Source of the DNA: Gluconobacter cerinus
GTDB lineage: Bacteria > Pseudomonadota > Alphaproteobacteria > Acetobacterales > Acetobacteraceae
Direction of reading: 5' to 3'
DNA length: 64,000 bases
NCBI RefSeq assembly: GCF_002723935.1
Contig: NZ_BEWM01000001.1
Coordinates: forward strand, 806,001 to 870,000
Under the pieces are notes generated by a model that was not told the DNA's origin, did not search any database, and worked only from the letters and a program-made list of their open reading frames with translations. Both the position numbers and the translations under genes were made by a program. Numbering within the stretch: position 1 is the first letter of the stretch; each line of letters begins with the position of its first letter. This document shows, piece after piece, positions 9,565 to 18,470 of this stretch.

Positions 9565-10632
9565 TCAGGACTGACCCAGGAGAGCCATCCATCGATCCAT
9601 GATGGGGCCTTCCTGAAATTCCAGCGCTTTAAGGCGGCCCATGTCAGACATGGCCCGCCTTTTTTCATTCTGCTCCATCAGAGCCAGAAGAGCTTCAGCA
9701 AGTCCGATATAATCCTCTGGTGGCACGAGAATTCCTGTTTCCTCCGGCACAACCACTTCCGCCGGGCCGGTTTCGCAATCGAAAGCCACCACCGGCACTC
9801 CCGCAGAGGCAGCCTCCAGCAGAACCATCGGCAGTCCTTCGTAGCGCGATGAACACACATAGAGCGCGGCCTGCCGGTAATCGTCGTCAAGATGAGGGGT
9901 CGCGGGGGCAATCGTCACCCGCTTCAGGCACCCCGCCTGTTGCAGAAGCATGAGCCGTTCCGGTCCGTCTCCACGAATAAGCAGACACCAGCCTGCTCCG
10001 CGTTGATCGGCTTCTATAATCGCCCAGGCTTTCAGAAGGAGATCATAGCCTTTCTGAGCGGTCAGCCGACCTGCCGTCAAAACAAAACGAGAAGTCTGCG
10101 CATAAGCTGTCTGCCAGACCCGGGGGGCCATATTCGGAATAACTGACAGAGACGCTTTGAGGGATAGTCCTGCCTGCCAGAGCGCTTTGTCACGCGCCGT
10201 CAGGACCACCACATCATCAGCCCATCGTGCCGCAATCTGCCGCCCCCAGACCCGTTTGCGACGCCCCAGCGCAATGTTGAAATTGAAGTGCTCCCACACG
10301 ATGCACCGACACCCGGCCAGACGGGCCGCAGCCACGCCATACAGAGCATGTGTGGCTTCCACGACAATTAGTGTGTCGATGCGGTGACGCTTCAGATAGC
10401 GCACCAATTTCCCAACAATTCGTGGCCAGGAGCTGAAAATTTTTACCGGCTTTTCAAACAGGGATTTTACGGGAATTCTGTCATCCAGCGGAAAGACGGG
10501 CGGGCCGTTTCCCACCAGTTCCAGCAGATGAACCGTCACATCCCGCTGAACAAGCCCGTTCATCACCGCGCAGGCAGAGCGTTCGGTTCCGCCTGTTGCA
10601 TTAATATGTTGGATGACAAAGGCGCACCGCAT
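9565..10632 (-). CDS. GT4-family glycosyltransferase
   Basis: A 355-residue retaining glycosyltransferase of the GT4 type (GT-B fold). The amino end reads MRCAFVIQHINATGGTERS, with the typical donor-side Gly-Gly-x-E. The carboxy half has FVLTAGRLTAQKGYDLLLKA and the nucleotide-sugar motif SSRYEGLPMVLLEAASAGVP (ExxxxxxxE), followed by DCETGPAEVV, a sequence common in poly(glycerol/ribitol-phosphate) and lipopolysaccharide-type GT4 enzymes. It is convergent with the giant fusion, with only 8 bases between the stops, and divergent from the ferredoxin reductase. The acceptor is unknown; a cell-surface glycan is likely from the family. Confidence 0.88.
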   Translation of the reverse strand: MRCAFVIQHINATGGTERSACAVMNGLVQRDVTVHLLELVGNGPPVFPLDDRIPVKSLFEKPVKIFSSWPRIVGKLVRYLKRHRIDTLIVVEATHALYGVAAARLAGCRCIVWEHFNFNIALGRRKRVWGRQIAARWADDVVVLTARDKALWQAGLSLKASLSVIPNMAPRVWQTAYAQTSRFVLTAGRLTAQKGYDLLLKAWAIIEADQRGAGWCLLIRGDGPERLMLLQQAGCLKRVTIAPATPHLDDDYRQAALYVCSSRYEGLPMVLLEAASAGVPVVAFDCETGPAEVVVPEETGILVPPEDYIGLAEALLALMEQNEKRRAMSDMGRLKALEFQEGPIMDRWMALLGQS

Positions 10633-10678
10633 GCGGGATGGTCTACCCCATTCAACTCAAAACGCCTAAGAAACAGAT

Positions 10679-11701
10679 ATGACGATTTCACCTCAAACCC
10701 TCTCCACCGACGTCGCAATTGTTGGCGCTGGTCCGACCGCCCTCTTCGCAGCCTTTGAATGCGGAATGCTCAAACTGAGCTGCGTCCTGATTGACGCGCT
10801 CGACAGTATTGGCGGTCAGTGCGCGGCGCTGTATCCGGAAAAGCCGATCTATGACATTCCGGCGCACCCTTCCATTGAGGGCGGCGCACTCATCGAAGCG
10901 CTGGATCAGCAGATTGCACCGTTCGACGTTCCCCGTCTGCTCGGCTCCCGCGTGGAAACCCTGACGGGCCACCGTGGGGACTTCACGCTCACCACAGCGC
11001 GTGGCGACACCGTGAAAGCCAAGGCTGTCATCATCGCGGCTGGAGCTGGCGCATTCGGTCCGAACCGTCCACCACTAGACGGACTGGAAGCGTACGAGCG
11101 CACAGGGGCAGTTCAGTACTACGTCAAGAAGCGTGCTGATTTTGCCGGTAAGAAAATTGTCGTTGCCGGTGGCGGCGATTCTGCTCTGGATTGGGCGCTG
11201 TCACTTTCAGAGGTCGCGGAGCACATTTATCTGCTGCATCGCCGAGACCGCTTCCGCGGTGCCCCGGAAACACTGTCCCGCATCGACGATCAGATCAAAG
11301 CGGGCCGTATTGAGAAGGTTGTCCCTTACCAGCTCCACGCCCTGCACGGTGCGGACGGCCAGCTTTCTGCCGTGGAAGTCACTACTCTAGCTGGCGAATC
11401 CCGCCATCTGGACGCTGATACGCTCCTGCCATTCTATGGCCTTTCCACGGATCTCGGCCCGATCGCGCTTTGGGGCCTGGACACGCATCGCAACACGGTT
11501 CCGGTCACCCCGGCGACCTTGGAAAGCAGCACACCTGGCATTTTCGCCATCGGCGATGTGGCAACCTATCCTGGTAAGCTTAAATTAATTCTTCAGGGAT
11601 TTTCTGAAGGTGCGATGGCAGTTCATGCCATTCACGCCATAGTTCATCCGGATACAGCCCTGCACTTCGAATATTCCACCAGCAAGGGCGTTCCGGGCTG
11701 A
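10679..11701 (+). CDS. Ferredoxin/flavodoxin--NADP+ reductase, thioredoxin reductase-like (YumC type)
   Basis: A 340-residue FAD- and NADPH-binding oxidoreductase. It has the FAD motif VGAGPTALFAAFECGM near residue 15, GGQCAALYPEKPIYDIP at about 44-60, the NADPH motif GGGDSALDWAL near residue 165, and the C-terminal FAD motif IFAIGDVATYPGK. It lacks the CxxC redox pair of thioredoxin reductase, and the tail GFSEGAMAVHAIHAIVHPD is typical of the YumC-type ferredoxin-NADP reductases. It would supply electrons to ferredoxins or flavodoxins in the cytosol. The Shine-Dalgarno is weak (AAGAAACAG). It precedes dadA by 97 bases on the same strand. Confidence 0.9.
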   Translation: MTISPQTLSTDVAIVGAGPTALFAAFECGMLKLSCVLIDALDSIGGQCAALYPEKPIYDIPAHPSIEGGALIEALDQQIAPFDVPRLLGSRVETLTGHRGDFTLTTARGDTVKAKAVIIAAGAGAFGPNRPPLDGLEAYERTGAVQYYVKKRADFAGKKIVVAGGGDSALDWALSLSEVAEHIYLLHRRDRFRGAPETLSRIDDQIKAGRIEKVVPYQLHALHGADGQLSAVEVTTLAGESRHLDADTLLPFYGLSTDLGPIALWGLDTHRNTVPVTPATLESSTPGIFAIGDVATYPGKLKLILQGFSEGAMAVHAIHAIVHPDTALHFEYSTSKGVPG

Positions 11702-11798
11702 AAAGCCGGGGGTAGACAACCGTTTCCGCTGGTGCTGATCTGATCGGTACCAAATCGAAAATACGGTTTTCTACCAATCGGAAAGCAGCAGAACTGTC

Positions 11799-13052
11799 AT
11801 GAAAATCATCGTCATGGGCGCCGGCGTCATCGGCGTGACAACCGCCTGGTATCTTGCTCAGGAAGGTCATGAAGTTGAGGTTATTGACCGGCAGCCTGGC
11901 GTAGGGCTTGAAACGTCCTTCGCCAACGCCGGTCAGGTCTCCCCTGGTTACTCGACACCATGGGCCATGCCGGGTCTGCCGTTCAAAGTCGCCAAATGGA
12001 TGACCAGCAAACACAGTCCGCTGATCATCCGCCCGCGCTTCGACACGGCCATGTTCCGCTTCATGGGCGAGCTGCTCGCGAACTGTTCGGAAAAAGCATA
12101 CGACATTAACAAGAGCCGTATGCTTCGAATTGCGGAGTATGCCCGCGATAAAATCGACGCCCTGCGCGACGAAACCGGCATCACATATGACGGAGACCAA
12201 AAGGGTCTGATCCAGCTTTTCCGGACGGATGCCCAGGTCGAACACGCAGCCGAGGACATGCGTCTTCTGGCAGAAAGCGGCGTGGATCATCAGCTTCTGA
12301 ACGTCGATGAAATCATTGCGCATGAACCAGGTCTGGCCCATGCACGCCATCGTCTGCGTGGTGGCTTGCGCCTTCCGGGCGATCAGACAGGTGATGCGCA
12401 TCTCTTCACACGTCGTCTCGCTGCCATGGCAGAGCAGAAGGGTGTGAAGTTCCGTCTTGGCACCACGATTGAAGCCATCGAAGCGGCTGACAAATCCATC
12501 GTAAGCATTCGTACCAGCGCTGGCCGCCTGACAGCAGATGCGTATGTGCTGGCTCTTGGCAGCTACTCCCCACGCCTGATGAAGCCACTGGAGCTGCGTC
12601 TGCCGATCTATCCGGTCAAGGGATACTCCCTGACCATGCCAATCACAGACGAGAGCCGTGCGCCGGTATCCACGGTGAATGATGAAACCTACAAGGTTGC
12701 CATCACGCGCCTCGGGGATCGCATCCGCATTGGCGGCACGGCCGAACTGACTGGCTTCAGCTTACGCCTGAGCCCGGACCGTCGTGAAACGCTGGAACTG
12801 TCGTTCAACGAGATGTACGGCGGCGGCGACCTCTCCGCCGCCCGTTACTGGACCGGCCTGCGCCCCTGCACTCCAGATGGCACACCCATCGTCGGGCCAG
12901 CTCCGCGCTACGGCAATCTATGGCTTAACACCGGTCACGGCACGCTGGGCTGGACGATGGCAGCGGGCTCCGGCCAGATCGTTGCAGACCAGATCTCTGG
13001 CCGACAGACGGCCATTCCGTCACTGGATCTCTCTCTCGATCGCTACCTGTAA
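11799..13052 (+). CDS. dadA: D-amino acid dehydrogenase
   Basis: A 417-residue FAD-dependent membrane-associated dehydrogenase that oxidatively deaminates D-amino acids (classically D-alanine) to 2-oxoacids. The FAD-binding motif GAGVIGVTTAWYLAQEGHEV lies at the amino end, followed by LETSFANAGQVSPGYSTPWA, a DadA signature. The carboxy end holds YWTGLRPCTPDGTPIVGPAP and LNTGHGTLGWTMAAGSGQIV, the second FAD-contact region. Length matches DadA (about 415-432). A racemase gene, often linked to dadA, is not beside it. Transcription ends at the palindrome just past the stop. Confidence 0.94.
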   Translation: MKIIVMGAGVIGVTTAWYLAQEGHEVEVIDRQPGVGLETSFANAGQVSPGYSTPWAMPGLPFKVAKWMTSKHSPLIIRPRFDTAMFRFMGELLANCSEKAYDINKSRMLRIAEYARDKIDALRDETGITYDGDQKGLIQLFRTDAQVEHAAEDMRLLAESGVDHQLLNVDEIIAHEPGLAHARHRLRGGLRLPGDQTGDAHLFTRRLAAMAEQKGVKFRLGTTIEAIEAADKSIVSIRTSAGRLTADAYVLALGSYSPRLMKPLELRLPIYPVKGYSLTMPITDESRAPVSTVNDETYKVAITRLGDRIRIGGTAELTGFSLRLSPDRRETLELSFNEMYGGGDLSAARYWTGLRPCTPDGTPIVGPAPRYGNLWLNTGHGTLGWTMAAGSGQIVADQISGRQTAIPSLDLSLDRYL

Positions 13053-13056
13053 AACG

Positions 13057-13092
13057 ATGCTGCTATCGGCTTTATAAAGCTGATAGCAGCAT
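13057..13092. terminator. Near-perfect 18-bp palindrome between convergent genes
   Basis: Positions 13057-13074 and 13075-13092 are inverted copies with one G-T mismatch, centred on TTTATAAA. It starts five bases after the dadA stop and is followed by TTCTTTCTC on the plus strand. The gene from the other side ends at 13157. It is a plausible bidirectional terminator, although its T-run is imperfect. Confidence 0.65.
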
Positions 13093-13156
13093 TCTTTCTC
13101 TGGCAGACCGATCTGACGTGATCTGCCAAAATCGGTTTTTAGCTATACTCTTCCGC

Positions 13157-15262
13157 TCAAGCGGACAGAAAAGCCTGAACGTCCTCTGCGGACACTGTGC
13201 CTTCGTGCTCAAGCAGCTCCTGCTTACCACCAACATGATGGGGCATCACCATCAACGGCGTTCCGTCATCCATAAAGCGAATACGCAACGTCTCCCAATC
13301 TGGTGCTACAAACTGCTTGTAAGCCTGCACTAAAGCGCATTGGTCGATACACCAGTTGGTCGGATTATCCGGATTGTAGGCAATTTGAAGATAATTATGC
13401 AGGAAACGGGCGATGTCGGGCACTTTCTCCGCATTCCCAAAGTAGGAGATGCCAGCCCCAAAACCCCACGGCTCTCCAAAAAACTGATGCCCGGCTTTAT
13501 CGTATGCATAAAGGCGGAAGCCATAATCTGCCGTGGCTTTCATCTCTTCCCAGAGTGTCAAGAAATCTGACGGAAAGTAGCCATCACAGTCTGCGGTAAT
13601 GACCGGACAGCTCCAGCGCTCGGCAATTTCCGGAAAAATCAGATATCGAATGGCCGTGTAGGTTGCACCGTCACGGTAGGTCAGCGGGCCATGCGCAAAG
13701 GTGAAATCAAGCCCATAGTCATGCACCGACAAGGCACTGGCTATTTCTTCCAACCAGTCCAACTGTTCACTCGTCGGGCTATCGATACCCAGACAGAGGC
13801 GGATGCGGCCCCCCTTCGATCGGGCCATGCACACTTTCAGCAAAGACAGCACTAGCTTGGGAATGAACTGGAAGTATCCAGTATCACATCCGAAAACTAG
13901 ACAAAGCTCTGGCTGAACGTCCTCCTGCCCTGGAAGAACACTGGACTTCCAAGTCCACGCCGACGTTCCAAGACGGTCTTCCACGACTTTGTCTTCAAGG
14001 CCTGCAACTTCATTTTCAGGCAGCCACGAAAACACACCGCAATTATAGTGAATTGGCATGATCCCGGTTTCGATGGCTTGGGTCTTGGCCTCGCTATAAT
14101 GCTTGTCTGCGGCAGCTCGATCCCCGGACAGCCACGCGTCATGCCCTAAACAAATCTCGCTCCAGTAACGGATGCCATTACATGTCTGCTCATGCCGCAA
14201 AAGCGCCAGGCCACGGTCTCGGCCTTTACTGAAACAGGACTGCTCAAACATCAGACTGTAGGCCTGCACCACATCCTGATTATTTGTTGTGGCCAACTTC
14301 TGGGAGAGCATCAGGGAATCAAAAAGAGGATCGAAGCCACTTCCTGAAACCTGTTGCATCAGTTCTGGGAGAAGAAGAAGCATGTTCTCTCCTTCTGCCA
14401 TTCTGGTCTCAAGATACCCAAATTGCCTGATTATGCTCGGATCAGGGAACTGCTGTGCAAGCGCCTGAGACAGGTGCGCTGTCGCGGCAGCATGATCTCC
14501 CATCCGCTCCGACAGAATGGCCTGAAAGTAGATGAGATCAGGACGCTCATCATACAGTCGGGCACATTTCAAAAATTCCTGGGCAAAATCCAATCGCCCC
14601 TGCTCTGCGCACATCAACGCCAGATACAGAATATGAATGATTTCATGCGGAGCGACGGAAACTTTGAGAATTTGCCTGTTCAGCCATTCAGTTTCGGACG
14701 TTGAATCAATACCCATGAGACTCTCAGACAGGGCATTCAACAGTTGAGATAAGACTTTGGGCGGGCAAGATTCCAAGATCCAGACGGTCTCTTCGCCTTC
14801 AGTTTCCAAGAGAACGATATCATCTTCTCTCGTGGCCATCAGAGTTTCGAGAGGCCATGCTTGCTCCCCAATTACGAGAGAAAATTCACGAATATATGGG
14901 AGGTGCAAAGGCCCTTTCCCCATAGACCATCTGCGCGACAGCAGAGCATGAAGGACAGGAATGAGAGATGCCCGGATTGGAAGAAAGCTCTCCCAGTCCA
15001 TGTGATGCCCCGTCCAGTCCAGATCCATGGAATTCCGGCTGGAGAGAAACTCTGTCCCCATCCTCAGAACGCACAAAGGACGTGTTGTGTCAGGCAGTTC
15101 GCGAAGCACGAGCCCAGACCGGGCAGGTGTCACTTCATAGCCGTCCTCTAACAGAACTGGTGTGACCACTTTTAGCAAGACGTCTGCAAAGGATGCTGTG
15201 CAGAGGCAGGCTTCCCTGCTGGCAAGCAGTGTTCCATGCCAGGACAGAAGATAAGAAGTCAT
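13157..15262 (-). CDS. TPR-containing putative glycosyltransferase
   Basis: A 701-residue protein. Residues about 1-190 match nothing I recognise. About 200-390 look like helical tetratricopeptide repeats (ALMCAEQGRLDFAQEFLKCA, YFQAILSERMGDHAAATAHL). From about 440 the sequence resembles a nucleotide-sugar transferase of the GT-A fold: LVFGCDTGYFQFIPKLVLSL at the start, a middle segment RLCLGIDSPTSEQL, a candidate DxD-like site ITADCDGYFPSDF, and NPTNWCIDQCALVQAY near the end, as in GT8-like enzymes. I chose the ATG at 15262; a TTG three codons earlier is possible. It is convergent with dadA. TPR-glycosyltransferase fusions commonly act on proteins or surface glycans; the substrate here is unknown. 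Confidence 0.7.
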   Translation of the reverse strand: MTSYLLSWHGTLLASREACLCTASFADVLLKVVTPVLLEDGYEVTPARSGLVLRELPDTTRPLCVLRMGTEFLSSRNSMDLDWTGHHMDWESFLPIRASLIPVLHALLSRRWSMGKGPLHLPYIREFSLVIGEQAWPLETLMATREDDIVLLETEGEETVWILESCPPKVLSQLLNALSESLMGIDSTSETEWLNRQILKVSVAPHEIIHILYLALMCAEQGRLDFAQEFLKCARLYDERPDLIYFQAILSERMGDHAAATAHLSQALAQQFPDPSIIRQFGYLETRMAEGENMLLLLPELMQQVSGSGFDPLFDSLMLSQKLATTNNQDVVQAYSLMFEQSCFSKGRDRGLALLRHEQTCNGIRYWSEICLGHDAWLSGDRAAADKHYSEAKTQAIETGIMPIHYNCGVFSWLPENEVAGLEDKVVEDRLGTSAWTWKSSVLPGQEDVQPELCLVFGCDTGYFQFIPKLVLSLLKVCMARSKGGRIRLCLGIDSPTSEQLDWLEEIASALSVHDYGLDFTFAHGPLTYRDGATYTAIRYLIFPEIAERWSCPVITADCDGYFPSDFLTLWEEMKATADYGFRLYAYDKAGHQFFGEPWGFGAGISYFGNAEKVPDIARFLHNYLQIAYNPDNPTNWCIDQCALVQAYKQFVAPDWETLRIRFMDDGTPLMVMPHHVGGKQELLEHEGTVSAEDVQAFLSA

Positions 15263-15341
15263 GAAATCCAAATCCGGAAAATTGACGGGACGATAATCTT
15301 GAACGCAACAAGTCTGGGGTAACCGTACAGTAAAAACAAAA

Positions 15342-15373
15342 AAAGCGGGACCAGCCTGCGCCGATCCCGCTTT
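15342..15373 (-). terminator. Rho-independent terminator of the His/Lys-rich protein gene
   Basis: AAAGCGGGA (15342-15350) and TCCCGCTTT (15365-15373) form a 9-bp stem with a 14-base loop. On the minus strand the stem is followed by TTTTTTTGTTTTT, a strong U-tract. A smaller hairpin (15386-15402) lies between it and the stop codon at 15412. Confidence 0.85.
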
Positions 15374-15411
15374 CCTCTACTTACCACCCGGTAAAACCGG
15401 GTAAGCCGCCA

Positions 15412-15711
15412 TTAGTTGGACGGTGCTGCTTCATCCGTCGTGGAGGCAGCAGCGGCAGCCTTCTTGTGCTTCTTGTGGTGGTGCTTCTTGTGATGATGCT
15501 TCTTCGTGGTGCTCGTCTTGTCAGACATTGCGGCATCCGTGGATGCTGCTTCCGGAGCGGCGGCAGGCGCAGCCGGCTCTGCTGGCGCGGCAGGAGCCGT
15601 AGGAGCAGGCGTTGCTTCGACCGGAGCAGACACTGGATCAGCGAAAGCCGGAGCAGCTGTCAGGGCCAGAGCAGAAACGGCGGCGATTAGGGAACGATTG
15701 AAAAGGCGCAT
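15412..15711 (-). CDS. Small secreted Ala/Pro-rich protein with a His/Lys-rich segment
   Basis: A 99-residue product with a clear Sec signal peptide (MRLFNRSLIAAVSALALTAA, cleavage likely after AFA), then an Ala/Pro/Glu-rich low-complexity stretch (about 25-60), then a strongly basic block KKHHHKKHHHKKHKK at about 70-84 and an acidic-neutral tail. The ATG at 15711 has GGAG upstream. A longer reading that begins 21 codons earlier would bury the signal peptide and is unlikely. The gene stands alone with its own terminator. Function is unknown. The basic His-rich block could bind metal, nucleic acid or anionic envelope polymers; nothing in the sequence decides between these. Confidence 0.75.
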   Translation of the reverse strand: MRLFNRSLIAAVSALALTAAPAFADPVSAPVEATPAPTAPAAPAEPAAPAAAPEAASTDAAMSDKTSTTKKHHHKKHHHKKHKKAAAAASTTDEAAPSN

Positions 15712-15930
15712 CTGAGAACGAAGCTCCAGAGAACTGAAAAACGGACCACATTTCAGAAAATTTGAAGTGGCCATGCTTTGAAATTAGCACCAGTGCGCGT
15801 CTTCGTCGTGCATTAACTTTATGAAATTTCAGGGGGATAGAGGTTCCTCTTCGCAAAGACGCCTCAATTCCGCCAAAGTCCCGTCGAGGACTTTCTGATT
15901 TCTTGCCTCTCGACTCTCAGCCATAAAAAA

Positions 15931-15956
15931 ACGCGCACCGGAAACCCGGTGCGCGT
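15931..15956 (-). terminator. Rho-independent terminator of typA
   Basis: ACGCGCACCGG (15931-15941) pairs with CCGGTGCGCGT (15946-15956) around a 4-base loop, an 11-bp GC-rich stem. On the minus strand it is followed by a run of T (complement of 15925-15930). It lies 31 bases past the typA stop. Confidence 0.9.
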
Positions 15957-15986
15957 TCTTTAAAATCTATTCCCTGATGGGAAAGA

Positions 15987-17807
15987 TCAGCTTTCGCGGC
16001 TCTTGGAAGCGCGCTTACGCTCGTTCGGATCCAGGTAACGCTTACGGATACGAATGGCGGACGGCGTCACTTCAACCAGCTCATCGTCTTCAATGTAGGC
16101 GATGGCCTGCTCAAGGCTCATACGGCGCGGCGGCGTCAGAAGCAGGGCTTCGTCCTTGCCGGATGCACGCATGTTGGTCAGCTTCTTTTCACGGACCGCA
16201 TTGATGTCCAGATCGTTCTCGCGGGAGTGCTCACCCAGGATCATGCCTGTGTAAATCTTCTCGCCAGCGTCCACGAACATCGTGCCACGATCTTGAAGGG
16301 CGAACAGCGCGTACTGCGTTGTCTGACCGTCTTCAGCGGAGATCAGCGAGCCGTTACGACGGCCTTCGATCGTGCCGACATACGGCAGGTAACCATGGAA
16401 CAGACGGTTCATGAGGCCGGTGCCGCGCGTGTCGGTCAGGAACTCACCGTGATAGCCGATCAGGCCACGGGACGGGATCAGGAACGTCAAACGAACCTTG
16501 CCACCACCGGACGGACGCATGTCCTGCATCACACCCTTACGCAGGGACATCTTCTCGACGACAACACCCGAATACGGCTCGTCAACGTCGACCAGAACTT
16601 CTTCGAACGGCTCTTCACGATCGCCGGTCTCTTCGTTTTCACGGAAGAGAACGCGCGGACGACCGATCGTCAGCTCAAAGCCTTCACGACGCATCTGCTC
16701 GATCAGAACGCCAAGCTGAAGTTCACCACGACCGGCAACTTCAAAAGCTTCGCTTTCCGGGCTTTCCGTAACCTTAATGGCCACGTTGCCTTCGGTTTCC
16801 TTGAAAAGACGGTCACGGATCTGACGGGACGTAACCTTCTTGCCTTCACGGCCACCCAGTGGACCATCGTTGATACGGAAGGTCATGGACAGGGTCGGCG
16901 GATCAACCGGGCGGGACGGCAGCGGCTCGCTGATGGACGGATCAGCAATCGTGTCCGGAATCGTTGCTTCGGACAGACCAGCAACGGCCACGATGTCACC
17001 GGCTTCGGCTTCATCAACCGGCACACGGTCCAGGCCACGGAAAGACAGCAGCTTGGTCAGACGGCCTGTTTCGACAACCGTTCCGTCCGGACGCAGCACG
17101 CGAACAGGCATGTTCACCTTCGCACGGCCCTGATCGATACGACCCGTCAGGATACGGCCAAGGAAGTTGTCGCTCTCAAGGATGGTTGCAACCATGCCGA
17201 AAGGCGCATCCTTGTCGACGTTTGGCGTCGGGACGTGGCGCAGAACCAGATCGAACAGCGGGGACAGGTCCTTCTTCGGTCCTTCCAGCTCAAGATCAGC
17301 CCAGCCCTGACGGCCGGAAGCGTACAGCATCGGGAAGTCGAGCTGGTGCTCGTCAGCGCCCAGGGATGCGAACAGATCGAAGATTTCTTCGTGCACTTCG
17401 TCCGGACGCGCGTCGCTACGGTCGATCTTGTTCACGACCACGATCGGGCGGATGCCACGGGCCAGAGCCTTGCCCAGAACGAACTTCGTCTGCGGCAGAG
17501 CACCTTCAGCGGCGTCAACGAGGATGATCGCGCCATCTACCATGCTCAGGATACGCTCGACTTCGCCACCGAAGTCAGCATGGCCCGGCGTATCAATGAT
17601 GTTGATACGCGAGTCTTTCCAGACAACGGACGTGCACTTGGCAAGAATGGTGATGCCACGCTCGCGTTCGAGGTCATTGCTGTCCATCGCGCGATCAGCA
17701 ACGTGCTGGTTCTCGCGGAAAGAGCCGGACTGCTTGAGGAGCGCGTCAACCAGCGTGGTTTTGCCATGATCGACGTGCGCGATGATGGCGATGTTACGGA
17801 TTTCCAT
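15987..17807 (-). CDS. typA: Ribosome-associated translational GTPase TypA/BipA
   Basis: A 606-residue GTPase of the elongation factor family that binds the ribosome and aids assembly and growth under stress. The G motifs are AHVDHGKTT (G1), DTPGHADF (G3) and NKIDR (G4), followed by the EF-Tu-like domain 2, the two alpha/beta domains with RGELQLGVLIEQMRREGFEL and the BipA-specific C-terminal domain ending in RKRYLDPNERKRASKSRES. I start at the ATG at 17807, which has GGAAG seven bases upstream; the frame is open further upstream but without family similarity. It is divergent from queF and has its own terminator. Confidence 0.96.
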   Translation of the reverse strand: MEIRNIAIIAHVDHGKTTLVDALLKQSGSFRENQHVADRAMDSNDLERERGITILAKCTSVVWKDSRINIIDTPGHADFGGEVERILSMVDGAIILVDAAEGALPQTKFVLGKALARGIRPIVVVNKIDRSDARPDEVHEEIFDLFASLGADEHQLDFPMLYASGRQGWADLELEGPKKDLSPLFDLVLRHVPTPNVDKDAPFGMVATILESDNFLGRILTGRIDQGRAKVNMPVRVLRPDGTVVETGRLTKLLSFRGLDRVPVDEAEAGDIVAVAGLSEATIPDTIADPSISEPLPSRPVDPPTLSMTFRINDGPLGGREGKKVTSRQIRDRLFKETEGNVAIKVTESPESEAFEVAGRGELQLGVLIEQMRREGFELTIGRPRVLFRENEETGDREEPFEEVLVDVDEPYSGVVVEKMSLRKGVMQDMRPSGGGKVRLTFLIPSRGLIGYHGEFLTDTRGTGLMNRLFHGYLPYVGTIEGRRNGSLISAEDGQTTQYALFALQDRGTMFVDAGEKIYTGMILGEHSRENDLDINAVREKKLTNMRASGKDEALLLTPPRRMSLEQAIAYIEDDELVEVTPSAIRIRKRYLDPNERKRASKSRES

Positions 17808-17978
17808 TTGGTCTTCCAGACGGTGCATCGAAGATGAGAATTTGCGCCGTCTTCTGCACCGAATCCCGCGAATATGCAAACTCTGTCGCAGTCTTTTCGT
17901 AAAGGGGCCGGGTTGAGTGAGGCGCAAAGCTGGTCCACATCTTCGGAAAACACAGTCTTTCCGCGAGAAGAATCCACC

Positions 17979-18467
17979 ATGTCCGACCATCATCCAACGG
18001 GGCCTTCCGCCCCGGGAACTGACGCCCTGAGCCAGCTTGGCCGTAACACGCCTGCCGCAAACAGCCCGGAAGAAGCCGTTCTGGAGCGTGTGCCCTCCCC
18101 TCATCAGGGTCGCAAATACGTTGTGCGCTTCACGGCACCGGAGTTCACATCTCTTTGCCCCGTGACAGGCCAGCCGGACTTCGCGCACATCGTCATCGAT
18201 TATATCCCGAGCAAATGGATCGTGGAGAGCAAGTCTCTCAAGCTGTACCTGACCAGCTTCCGCAATCACGGCGCTTTCCACGAGGATTGCTCCGTTGCGA
18301 TTGCCGAACGCCTTGTCGAACTGCTCGATCCGGAATGGCTGCGCATCGGAGCCTACTGGTACCCCCGCGGCGGCATTCCAATCGATGTCTTCTGGCAGAC
18401 AGGTGAACCGCCAGTAGGCGTCTGGATTCCCTCACAGGACGTTCCCGGCTATCGGGGCCGTGGCTGA
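17979..18467 (+). CDS. queF: NADPH-dependent preQ0 reductase (7-cyano-7-deazaguanine reductase)
   Basis: QueF reduces 7-cyano-7-deazaguanine to preQ1, a step in queuosine synthesis for tRNA. The 162-residue product is the short, single-domain type. The catalytic Cys is C60 in [13 protein letters not shown], with D67 as acid, and H101-E102 (FHED) match the family's conserved His-Glu pair at the expected spacing. The NADPH signature ESKSLKLY lies at residues 83-90. The ATG at 17979 follows GAGAAG. The frame is open 35 codons further upstream but that part is not family-like. The stop is followed after three bases by the next start, so the two genes are probably cotranscribed. Confidence 0.95.
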   Translation: MSDHHPTGPSAPGTDALSQLGRNTPAANSPEEAVLERVPSPHQGRKYVVRFTAPEFTSLCPVTGQPDFAHIVIDYIPSKWIVESKSLKLYLTSFRNHGAFHEDCSVAIAERLVELLDPEWLRIGAYWYPRGGIPIDVFWQTGEPPVGVWIPSQDVPGYRGRG

Positions 18468-18470
18468 GAC

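Noticed and set aside
16227-17837. Plus-strand open frame of 536 codons
   Set aside because: It is antisense to typA over its whole length. The frame is open because of the codon bias of typA, and its product shows no recognisable motif.
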